Source of the DNA: Hyparrhenia diplandra
Lineage: Eukaryota; Streptophyta; Magnoliopsida; Poales; Poaceae
DNA length: 64,000 bases
Direction: 5' to 3'
NCBI GenBank assembly: GCA_015847255.1
Contig: JADLZK010002560.1
Location: 264,558-328,557, forward strand
The translations under genes were made by a program, and so were the position numbers. The notes under the pieces are model-generated. The model did no database searches. It was given only the letters and a program-made list of their open reading frames with translations, and had not been told where the DNA came from. The number at the start of each line of letters is the position of its first letter. Position 1 is the stretch's first letter. Shown piece by piece: positions 45,060-55,639 of the stretch.

Positions 45060-46518
45060 TTTAGACACATGTTATAGCATAATATTACTAGTCAACTAAA
45101 CATGGATAAGTGCTTAAAATGAATATCAACATAGACTAGGGGTCTAACTAACATAATTTCACGAAGCTTTGGTGATTTATATCTTTTCGGGGGACTTAAT
45201 GGATAAAATGCAGAGAAGAATGGAGAAAGTTCGAATATATCTCACATATGATGACAAGACTTAACCGCGGAAGTAACTTCGACCCAAAATGTGGACTAAA
45301 ACACACTAGAAGGTACCGTAAGACACGGAAGAAAGATGACATGGTTTTTTGGCCCCGCGAGGGGGCGGCCCAAAATCACTTTGGTGGCCGCCCGGGGCGA
45401 TACGAGCCAATCCAGCCATCTTGGTAGGTCGGTTTTGTAACCGACCCTTGAGGTTGTATCTACACCGTTATTGAAGGTCGGTTTGATCCAATGGTCATCG
45501 TTCATCGCCAAGGCCTATATAAGAAGACCCCCTGACCCCAGGGCTGAACCCTAATTCATTCTATCTCATTCTATTCATTATCTCTCAGTTGTAGAGGTGT
45601 CCCAATGTAAGGATAACCTCTCTCTGGGATTAGTGAATTAGAAGTAGATTAGAAGAAGATTAGTCATGTAATTAGAGATTGATTAGCCATGTAATTAGAA
45701 CTAGATTAGATCTAACTTAGATCTAATCAAGAGTAAAAGGGAGAGTGGAGCTATGCTCATGTTCTGGAGATGTCTTTAGAGTATGGTATGTCTTTGTATC
45801 TTCTCTACAAGACTTATGATTCATATATTTATCTTCTCTATTTACTTCCATTACTTTCATATATTTGATTAAGTATAGTTGTTATGCTATTGTATGGGAT
45901 CTCCTGCTCGTATTGAGGACTCTAGTTATTCATGGTAGATAGAGTAGTAATCGATAGTGTAGACTTGGTGTCTAGGCTATTGGTTACCGAGGTTCACCTC
46001 AAACCTACGGATAGTTGTGGTAGCCCTGGGGGTGAAATTGCCGCCTTTGTAGTCCACCTCACGTATGGGTTGGTGTTTTCGAGAGCTTTAGGCAGCCTTC
46101 TCCCAACTACCTTCTTCCGAGTCTTTTCTCGAGAGTTGGAAAGGAACTGTTGCTCTAAAGTGCATTAGTGTAATTGCTATCATAGAACCTAAGTAATAGA
46201 GAAGTACCCAGTGAACCTTGATCTCTCCCTTTGACCTCTTTGATTAGTTTAGTTATTCTTTTTTGATATCTTAGGTAGGTTATTATTTTATGCATTGACA
46301 TTTACTTATCCTTTTAACAATTACCCTCACTATCGCCTAGTGGTTTGCTAAGTTAGTGGATACATGATTGTGACTTATTAGAATTCTTTTAGCCAAAGCT
46401 TCCTCGTGGATACGATACTCTAGAATACTCATCCTAGGGAAAAAGCTACAATGGTAGGTGTTCTCAGGCGCTTTGCGTAATCCTTCATATTCTTTTTAGC
46501 ACTTAACAAATGCCAACA
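45060..46518 (+). mobile_element. LTR insertion in the hAT transposase (probable solo LTR)
   Basis: Flanked by GTTAC at 45055-45059 and 46519-46523. Removing 1459 bp plus one GTTAC rejoins the transposase as MVTTINNAP in one frame. The right end AAATGCCAACA is LTR-like; the left end is TTTAGACAC, not TG. A TATA-like CTATATAAGAAG lies near 45515. No internal coding. Confidence 0.65.
45515..45524 (+). promoter_or_regulatory. TATA box of the nested LTR
   Basis: CCTATATAAGAAGACC, followed about 60-90 bp later by a CTCTCA-rich leader; it indicates + orientation of the LTR. Confidence 0.4.
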
Positions 46519-49210
46519 GTTACAACCATAAATAATGCTCCAAAGTGATATAAAGGTCCCGGTAGTGAGAAGGCAAGAACCACTCTCTTAGATGCACTCA
46601 AGAGAAGTGTAGAAAATGATTTATCAACAAATTGAGAGATACTTTTGGTAAGTTTTCAATTCTATCAATCTCTTGTCTTTTTCCAAATTATAAATGTCAT
46701 GGCGTACTACATAATGCTTTTTGAGTAGTGTAGAATTATTTTTTGAGTAGTGTACACATAATGCTTTTGAGTGGTGTAGAATCAGTCCAAAGCAGCCTAG
46801 AATTTCCTGTCTAGTACAGGGGAAGATGCACTCAATCTCTTGTCTTTTTTTTTAAATAAAAAAAATAGGTTAACTCAAGGAGTCTGTTGTGTATCGATGG
46901 ATGGATAATATTAAAAACAAGCCAATCGATAAACGTGAATGCATCAAACAGCAGATGTTCATGTTTCTTATATGCGAGAAGATTACCCTAGAATTGAAAA
47001 AGACCGGTGAAGCAATTGGCCCGCCACAAAGCCATTGAAGAAATTGGACCCAAAAATGTCATTCAAGTGACCGACAACGCATCAAAATTTGTAAAAGTCA
47101 CAAGCGAGGGAAATTCAAAAAGTAATTGCTACATTGCTACTGCAGTATGATTAGTGTTCAGGTTATCGTGTCCTTAGTGCTTATATTTACTCACATCCAA
47201 TCCTTTTTTGGTTCATAACCACATCTTTTGGAGCCCATGTGTAGTGCACACCTTGAATCTCATATTCAAGGATTTTGCCAACAAATTCCATGGATGCTTG
47301 AGACCCACAGGAAGGGTAAAGCTATTGTCAACTTTTTTTCCGAGAGCCATACTCATTGTATAGCCATGTTCAGAAATCATTCCTTTTTGGAACTACTGAA
47401 GGTGGCAAAAACTTCGATTTGCTACCCATTACATTTTCTTGAAAAGGCTCAAGATACAGTGAGAGAAGCACTTACCACCACTATGGTATCCAGACAATGG
47501 AAAGATTGGGTGAGAAGCTGTAGCAGTGAAATGCAGCAACAAACAAAGGCAATTGTTGATACAATCAATGATGAGAACTTTTGGAATGAGGTTGACAACA
47601 TCCTTACCATCACAGGCCTATATATATACTCAGTATTGAGGTTCAGCTGGATGGAGAAGGTCCAAAAATGGGAAATATATGAGAGAATGGACAACATGGT
47701 TGAGAGATCAAAGACATCATGACCCAAGATGACAACCCTCACAAGCTAGACTATCCGGAGGTCAAGAAATAATCATGGAATGCTGGGAGAAGATGAACAT
47801 TCCTCTTCACAGTCTAGCATTTCCCTCAATCGAAAATATTATGATCAGAGGTATATTGAAAAGCCAGCTCCTGGGGGTTTTATAAGAAAGGCACCAAATA
47901 AAGATGCTGATGTCATGAAAGGAGTGTTAGAAGCTCTTAAAAAAAATAGGAGATGATGCAAGTGAGCAACAGATCCTCCGTGAGCAATTCACTTATTTCA
48001 TTTCCAAGAAGGGAATGTATGCACTCAACTCTGTGAAACAAGATGCATACAACATGGATGCAATTGATTGTTGGCAAACTTATGGCTCTGAAACTCCAGA
48101 TCTTGCAGTAGTGGCAACAAAGATTTTATCTCAGCCCATTAGTAGCTCATCAGCAGAAAGGATTTAGAGCACTTATGAATATATCCACAGTGCAAAAGAG
48201 AAACAAGTCGAATGCTCAGAATGCTAATAAGCTTTGTTTCTATTCACCCAATTTGGCGCTTTCTGTCAAGAATCACTGAGAGTTACGAAAATGGGCCACA
48301 TTCGAGGTGGGATATAGATCCTAACAATTCTACTATCTAGAAAAGGTAATGCCTAGTAACCTGTCCATACTAGAAAAATGTGGCCTGAATTTGTGTTCCT
48401 AGGACACATTTTGTCGAACTAAATTATGCTACATAAAAATTTCATTATCCAAACTGAATTATGCTACTGAGTTTTATCTGAACTGAATTTTATCTGTCCA
48501 ATCAGTGCATTGTGAGTTTTCATTATCTGAACTGAATGCTACTGAAAAAATTTCAGTATACTCCGCTAAAGATAGATGCTGAAACCTGACAGTTCAAGCA
48601 ATAGATAGTCCACTCATTTTATATACCACCTAGATGTGTTCTTCGATGCACTGCTGTTTGTGTCCCTATTTCAGAAAAAGAACACGTCGGTAAGAAAGCT
48701 TTTGCAACATCAACATTTCTCAACTATCTATTTTATCATATGCAGGTAACTCTGATCAGAGAATTGGGCACTATGTCGCTGACTGAACTGAAGTGCAGAC
48801 TGAACTGAAGTGTAGGCTGAAGTGAAGTTCTTGTTATATGTTCAGGCTGAAGTGAAGTGCAGGCTGCTATTTGGTTATTTCATTTCAGTCAGTTAATTTT
48901 TATGTCGTATAAACTAAGAGTATGTCGTCATGTATGAACTAAGAGTTAATTTTATGCCAAGATATTTGGTTAATTTCTATGTCTCATGTATCGTTCCAAA
49001 AGCTTAGGTTCCTTGTTCTCGTTCCTGTCCTCGTTCTGTCATCGTTTGAACATCGTTTCCCACTCAACATGGAACACGTTCCATGTCTAAAAAAAAACAG
49101 GGTGAAGCTGTATACCCATGACATTCCATGCTATAGGAAACCATCGCACCCATCGTTCCTTGTTCCCGTTCCTCGACCCCATCGTCCCTGAACATGGTGA
49201 CTTAGCACTG

Positions 49211-49698
49211 CTACTCCCATCAATTACGGATTTGAGTGAACCGCCAATGTTTGTCCATTCGGGCTTCAAAATCAAAAAAATGACTCGGAGTCACACACAA
49301 CCGATAGTGAAAAAAAACACATCACCGCGGTTAAAATAAAATACCCGGCGGTGATGATGTCTATCGGTGTCGGGTGCATTAGTAGACCCGATAAAGTTGA
49401 AGTGCATATTCGACCGAAGTTTTTATTGTTTCATGTTAACTCTTTCTGCGTCCGCTCTCCTCCACCGTCGCACACAATGAGCCCCACCAAATACGGTCTT
49501 ATCTCTTGTCCCACCGCATGCACGAGCTTCTCCACCGCATCGTCTCCCCCCCGCACAAAGCTCAGATCTATGGAGGTTTCAGGTATCCATGCAAGCGGGC
49601 ATGGATCCACGCCGCACTCTTTCTCCCCACCGCATGTGTCGGTCTCTTCTCCACCTCATCTTCTCCCAATCGCAGACCGTGGAGGCCCTCGCTATATC
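49211..49698. other. CACTA subterminal DNA between insertions
   Basis: Rich in CGGTG/CACCG motifs (TCTATCGGTGTCGGGTGC), as in CACTA subterminal repeats; the rest is C-rich with no gene. Confidence 0.5.
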
Positions 49699-52600
49699 TC
49701 GGTAGAATAATCCTAGTTTTAAGCATGTCATTAGCATCTGCATTTCATGGGCATAATCACCATTTAATCATATGCATTCATGCACATGAAATAATAGAGG
49801 TCAATTGCATGTTTAAATGAGTTTAAATTGTTTGCTTCTGCTTTGCCTTGTCATTTCATGTATGAAATATTTTGCATAATTAGTAGTTTAATGTTTATTT
49901 ATTCTTAGTGATGTTTAAAAAGGTGTTAGAGAATAATTGATGTTGGTCATGTTCCCTGATTTGATTTTATAATGATAGTTTGAATTCGTTTGACCTTGTT
50001 TGACCGTGAGAGTAATTTATCTTATTTTTGCTCAAAAGTCCTAGCTGGGAGGTTTTGCATGTGTGTGCACTCTTCATGACTTGTGTAGATAATTTGATGT
50101 AGAACAAAAGATGTCATAGGCCGGTTGCATGATAATGAGTGGATCATGTCGAAAAATCCGAAGTTTGTTTGAATTGAGCTTGAATTAGGGGTTTACTTTT
50201 GACCAAGGAGTAGTTTCTCTTTGGACGGATCATAGTTCCAAATCTAGGCGAAGTTTGGAGAAGCTTTGTATAGGTGTTTTGCTCAGAATTTCATGAGGAA
50301 CATTTCGTTCAATTAGAGTTTTTGCTGATTCAGCACGGTTTCCGAGGAAATTAGTAAAAACAGAGAAAGGGGAAAGAAAATCGGGCCTGTCGGCCTCCCT
50401 CTTGCCCGGGACAGGCCACCTGCCCGTGTTCGGCCGCCCGATGCCGCGGGGCCGCACGTTTCCCCGCACTCCTGTCGCGCCGCCCGTGCCTTCCTGAGGG
50501 AGGAAACAGCGTCCCTTTTGCACCGCACTCCACGTCCACGTCCCCTTCTCCCCGCAAGCCAAAGCAGCAGAAGAAGAAGCCAGCAGCGTCGCCGCGGCCC
50601 TCCTCGCCATTGCCGGCGTCGAGCGCGACCCACCACCGCATCCCGCCCCGTCCATGCTCGCCTCTAGCTTCATCAGCTCCCCGCGTCCCTCGACCCCGCT
50701 GGACCCGTCCCAAGAGCCAAGGTGAGGGCCAAATCGGCCGGAATCCCGCTCGCCGGAAAACCGGTCGGCATGGCTGCCGCCGCGTCAAGGCTCACCGTCG
50801 TGAGCTTCGGTCACGTTTTCCCCGCCGTTATTCGCGTTCTAACATCGCCTTGACATGCTCTACCTTATCCCAGGACTAATCGACGTGACTCGCCGCCACC
50901 GTTACGACGAAACGCCGCCGCTCACCGGAGCGCCCACCGTCGCCGCGCTCGGTGCCGCCGTGGGCTTCACCCCGGCCACCTCTGCCTCTCGACGCGCGCA
51001 CCGTGCGCCAGGGAGTGCTGGTGCCTCGACGCCCACCAATCACGCTGCTCGAGCCCCCCTGCTTCACCGGAACGCGGCCGCGCACCGTGCCACCGCCGCC
51101 GACCGGGACCGGTGCCGCCGTCGGGCACCTCGGTCGTCAGCTTTATTCGACCAAGTAGTCGATTTGCGTCGCCTCGCCGTGCTTTAAAGCCCGTGCTCGC
51201 CTCGCTTTAGCAAGCCATCGCCGGAAACCACCGGTCCGCGGCACCGCCGTTGCCGCGAGCCGCCCATCGCCGCCATGCGTCGCCATTGCCGCTAGGGGTG
51301 CGTCTTAGGCCGCGCTAAGGGCGGGGATCGATAGATCTCGTCCGAGCAGGTTCGTTTGGTATGGCTGGTTGGCCGGAAACCTCACCGCTGGCGGAGATCC
51401 GCCGGAGCAGCCCTGCTCCCATGTTTTGTGTCTATGACACGCGGGCCCCATGTGTCAGGTCCATTTTCTTTTTCTGTTTTTATTTTCCAGAACGTATTGC
51501 ATGTCTTAGAAAATCCATAACTTGCTCATTTTAGCTCGGATTTGAGTGAGACAAATTTTGTTGTGATCCTTGTGAGTAGATCTACAATAGAAAAAAATAT
51601 GAGATTAGGTTTTCTGGCAGTTTTTACATTTATCTAGATTTATTGCTTTAAGTGCCATGTAAATAGGAAAATGCATATCTAATTCTTGGTGCATGATAAA
51701 TTAGTGGCCCTGTACAAAATGTTCATTATTTTGGATGTATAGTCTAGGAAAAAATATCATACATGCTATGTTCTGTTGATGAAATGTGATTTTTGATTTA
51801 TGTGCTATTTATCATGCTTTCTTAGGAAATTCATAGAAAAATAATTACTAGGGTTTTGGAGTTGAGACTTGCATGTTTGGTTTTGATAGGATTAGGTAGC
51901 TTGTCATACTCAGAAATCTGTTGTATGACACTTTTCATAGTACAAAGTATTTTCAGGCCTAGTTTTCATGCTAGCTTGCCATTTTTGTGTAGGATAGTAT
52001 ATGCATGAGTTTGCCATGAAATTTTTATGGTAGGTATGTTAGACCAGCAGGATGCTCTGGTAATTTTGTAGATTTTTCTAAGGTGTTTACATGTTTATCA
52101 TATTTATGTTGCTAGGAAAATGCCTTGGAAATGCATGTAATTAGTATGGTGATAATGTTTGGGTGATGTCTTTTTGTTCTTATGATAATAAGGACCTGTT
52201 AGTGTGGTTAGTTTTGTTGGTCTTGTCTGTTTGGTCAATTTATTAATCCTAGCTTTTGTATTTAAAATGTGCATGTGTAGTGTTTATTTAGGAATGTCAT
52301 TTCATGTGCTTTAGTCTATCCTTTGATTGACCAATAGGTTTATTTGGTAGTTTATAACCTTGTTTGCTTGCTGGTAGGTTTTGGTAAGCTCGCATAATTA
52401 GTTTGCAAGTTATTAGTGTTGCATGTAGCTTGTTAGGTTAGAAACGGAGCCTCTGTTTTTGCTGTTTTCTAGGCTGTAGATATTAGAATCTGGTCATGAG
52501 TATATTGAATGTTTTGTAGATAATTTTGTTAGCTTTCCAACGAGTATTTGTTTGCTGCATTTGAGTTGTAGAACTCCCTGTATGACTGTTTTAGTAACAA

Positions 52601-54450
52601 AGATGTCTTGCTGCCATTTTCAGTGTAGTAGTGAAATAGGGTGTTTGCTTGATGTAGATTATTAGGTTTCTTTGCGTAATTATATTCATGCATTACGGAA
52701 GAGATATACACTTACTAGTATCATTCATCATAATGCATTCATCCATCATTCTAGTTATTTATATACAAGCATGTTTTTGGGCATTGGTATTAATCGGGCC
52801 TTGCATATGCATGCATCATATCAGGATCGGGGGAGGAGTTAGTTCGAGGAGATCAAGCAGCGTGAGGTCAACCTTCATCACGTCTCGGAGCGCCTCAAAG
52901 ACCGCACAGAGAAGGGAGGACCGTGACTCAAGCTTCCGAGGACTCTAACTTCTTCCTACTACTTTCTCCGAAGGCAAGCCCCTGCATGCCGAACTTACCT
53001 ATGCTTTTCTAATTAACTTGTTGAGTCCTTTTTATGAATGCCGCATTAAGTATAGGAAATGGTTGAAACCGCTGTCGCACGTATATCCTTGCCGAAGTTG
53101 TTACCTATCCTACAGCGCAGTCTAGGTTAAAATGCTCGGCCATAATGATTGCGATGAGACAAAGGCGATCGGTCACCGAGAGATGTTTGTGGTTAGTCAC
53201 ATGGGTGACTAACAAGTCGCTGCTGAGAACTCGGTTAATAAAACATGTGTAGACCGATGGATATTGTGGTCTTCCATCCCGGTCGATTAAGGACTAATCC
53301 TTTGTCGGCGTGTCAAGTTGAACGTGACCGCCATATAGTAGGCTCGCCGGGTCGTGGAGCCACAATGCTTGTGGGAATGTTAGGGGCCGGTACTTGTACG
53401 CTTAACGCCCCTCCTTGGCGTGGTCGGGTTGGGTTTGATCGGGCGCAGGCGCATCTAAGCCGCCGCCTTCGTTGCCCGCTCACTTGGTGGCTCGAGGGGA
53501 GGGGGTTGCCGATGTCCGAGACATACGTCCCTCAACATCTTGAAGTGATTAGGTCTGCCGCGACGTAGACCTAGTGTATGACCGTGGTATTCGCCAACCT
53601 GGTTTGCAAATCGATTCGGACCGCCATCTCCCGGACAAAGGAGAACCCTGATGCTTCCACGACATCGTAGTCTAATATCACAATAATGGTTATTCTTATC
53701 CATGCCGGGCCGATGTTAAAAATGTTGATCAAGTTACTTATAATGTTATTTATATATCGGCCGAGCATATGTTTTAACCTTGACTATATTGGACTTATGG
53801 TTATGTAAGTAATAATAACCTTTAACTTGAAGAACCTCGAAAGTAGTATGTGTAGGCTTATTAACTAACTTTATTTCGAAAATAAATGTGAGTCACCACT
53901 CTCCTGTGATAAAGCCAAGCATACTCCTTTGAGTCTTTTTCCTTATTTTCCTCGGTTTAAGACGTTTGGAAGTCTTGCGGAGTACAATTGAGTACTCACC
54001 GTTAATTCCCAATGTTGCGTGTGCTTTCTAGCATGTTTCGATCCGGCTTGTGATGTGTCGTGGTTAAAGAATAATGCCTAGGCATGGCAGCCTTATACTT
54101 CCCCTCGTCTCTTGCTATTGTGGGTGACATTATGTTGGCACTATACTATTTTATTTGATTTCCATTGCACAACTATTTTGCTTTCGAAAGCTATTGCTTC
54201 CGCGATCTTGAACTACTTTTGAAATAAATGTGTACATCGCAGACTCGATTATAATATATTCAAATTTGGTTTAAGATACCCTCGCGGATTTAACTATCGA
54301 GCTCAACGATCTTGGTTGTATTGTTGATGAGTTTGAAATCACCGCGGAGATTTTCGAATACCGGTTTATATGGACTCAAGTGTAACCGCGATTGCTTCTG
54401 GTAATTGCGAATTATACTTGATTTCTTATAAATTGGTCGGCTCGGCCACA
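49699..54450 (+). mobile_element. LTR-like insertion, 4.75 kb (possible large solo LTR)
   Basis: Flanked by ATATC at 49694-49698 and 54451-54455. The right end CTCGGCCACA is a normal LTR end; the left starts TCGGTAGAATAATCC, with C in place of the expected G. The layout of an AT-rich start, a GC-rich middle (50390-51460) and an AT-rich tail without gag or pol is like the long LTRs of some grass Ty3/gypsy elements. GC-rich open frames inside are not recognised proteins. Confidence 0.4.
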
Positions 54451-55352
54451 ATATCCTTGCATGCAGCACGCACTAATCCACGCCGCGGCGACTCGCATCC
54501 ACATTGTACCGATCGATGCAAAAAGCATGAGGTGAGAGTGATTTTTATTTTCTTCTTTTCTTTCCAGAAGAACATGCAGACACGGCTATTGCAGGAGTCC
54601 CAAGACAAGATCGTTCAGCCATCCGTATGTCGAGGTCACGCACGCTCAATTTTTCACCGCCATGGCGAGGAAAGTAAAGGTCAAGATCAAGAGCATGGAG
54701 ACCAATGATAGTAATTGATTCCATATCCTCACATTCATATTCCGATTTATTTGATTTGTCTCAGATTCTCATACCTATAAATTTCAACTCGGATTCAGAT
54801 GAGTGTAGCCAAATCCAAGGCGTATGTGGCTTACTTATGGATTCAAGTGGAAGTATCATGAAGTGGGTCTTTCTCTACACCATAGTAAGCAACTAACCCG
54901 CCCTCTTCCCGGACTTCAGATTTGGTTGATCTTGGTCCTCAAATCTCATGGATTTTTGTTTTCTTTGCCTCAACCGATCCGTGAGGTGGAAGTGCATGTT
55001 CAATGGAGTAGAATCGATTTGATTTGTGATGTATTGAACACTTCGTGTGTCTATAAATTGATTATATTTGTGATGTGTTGAATCTCCCTTTGGTCGTGAT
55101 GTATGAATTGCTTCGGGATAAACAACGGACGGAATGGTAACGGTAGTTAGTTCTTGAGCATGCCGGCAAAATTTATAGACCGCGAGCATGCGTAGTATTT
55201 TTTTTTTTTTTTTTAAAGCTTATCATCGCCGGGTGGAGTGCCGGCACCGAAAAACCAATCGACATCACTACATCGCTTCCCTACCCACGGCTCATTTTCC
55301 CAAGAAGAAGGGGGTTTTGGACTTGGCAGTGTTGTAGTATTTTGTAGTAGTG
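54451..55352. other. Right arm of the CACTA element
   Basis: Subterminal repeats, a poly(T) tract near 55199-55214, and short open frames without recognised domains. Confidence 0.5.
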
Positions 55353-55639
55353 GGACTCTCCGAGATCTTCGTAAACTTTGCACTAGTCTCCCTAACTCCC
55401 AACTATAGCTATGCTACTACACATCTTAGACTTTGAAGTGTGCAATTTTTCCTTGTGGTGTGTCTAGAATGAAGGAGGACGCTCTATTTATAGTGGATAG
55501 GAGATGTGCTTATGGAAATATTCTTCTTCAATAAGCGCCCCCAAGGAACCGACCTCCGACTTGTGCCTAGCCCCTTGTGTGTGCCGACACGCGGACCCGT
55601 ATGAAATCGCCTTGGCCCCGCTCGCAGATCCTACGACGC

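Larger units (their letters stand above)
44540..48300 (+). pseudogene. hAT transposase, decayed and interrupted
   Basis: In order: a BED zinc finger (WRCNHCQMTYKSSLTR, about 44637-44685) and its continuation AQIQRCPVL, FIVANDIPFQCLKKP (about 44992-45040), then an LTR insertion. It resumes with TTINNAP (about 46520) and GPGSEKARTTLLDALKRSVE. The first RNase H-like Asp is in CIDGW (about 46890) and the second in QVTDNAS (about 47064-47084). SAHLESHIQG to VERSKTS (47243-47720) follows, and the C-terminal dimerisation region has WQTYGSETPDLAVVATKILS (about 48078) plus SSSAERI, TYEYIHSAKRNKS. Multiple frameshifts and stops (for example the stop after SSSAERI) show that it is dead. This is the cut-and-paste transposase of the Ac/hAT superfamily. 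Confidence 0.75.
43935..49210 (+). mobile_element. hAT-type transposon nested in the CACTA element
   Basis: The ends are CAGCTAATTCACCGTG and, reversed, CAGTGCTAAGTCACCATG, with GGAACG/CGTTCC repeats just inside both (43950-44000 and 49020-49190). An 8 bp duplication could not be fixed. It carries a decayed transposase (44540-48300). Confidence 0.65.
43909..55352. mobile_element. CACTA element hosting nested insertions
   Basis: The ends CACTACTACAGATTTG and, reversed, CACTACTACAAAATAC are flanked by the 3 bp duplication GGA (43906-43908 and 55353-55355). Subterminal sequences are inverted: TACCCGGCGGTGATGATG near 49350 against TATCATCGCCGGGTGG near 55222. After removing the nested hAT (43935-49210) and the LTR-like insert (49699-54450) only about 1.4 kb remains, without a transposase, so it is a non-autonomous element. 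Confidence 0.8.

Noticed and set aside
43927..49218. An 8 bp target duplication for the nested hAT
   Set aside because: CATCGGTG and CTACTCCC beside the proposed ends do not match; shifted alternatives fail too, so the hAT ends stay approximate.
50230..51187. GC-rich frames that could be a host gene or captured exon
   Set aside because: They lie inside the 4.75 kb LTR-like insertion, overlap on both strands, and show no recognised domain.
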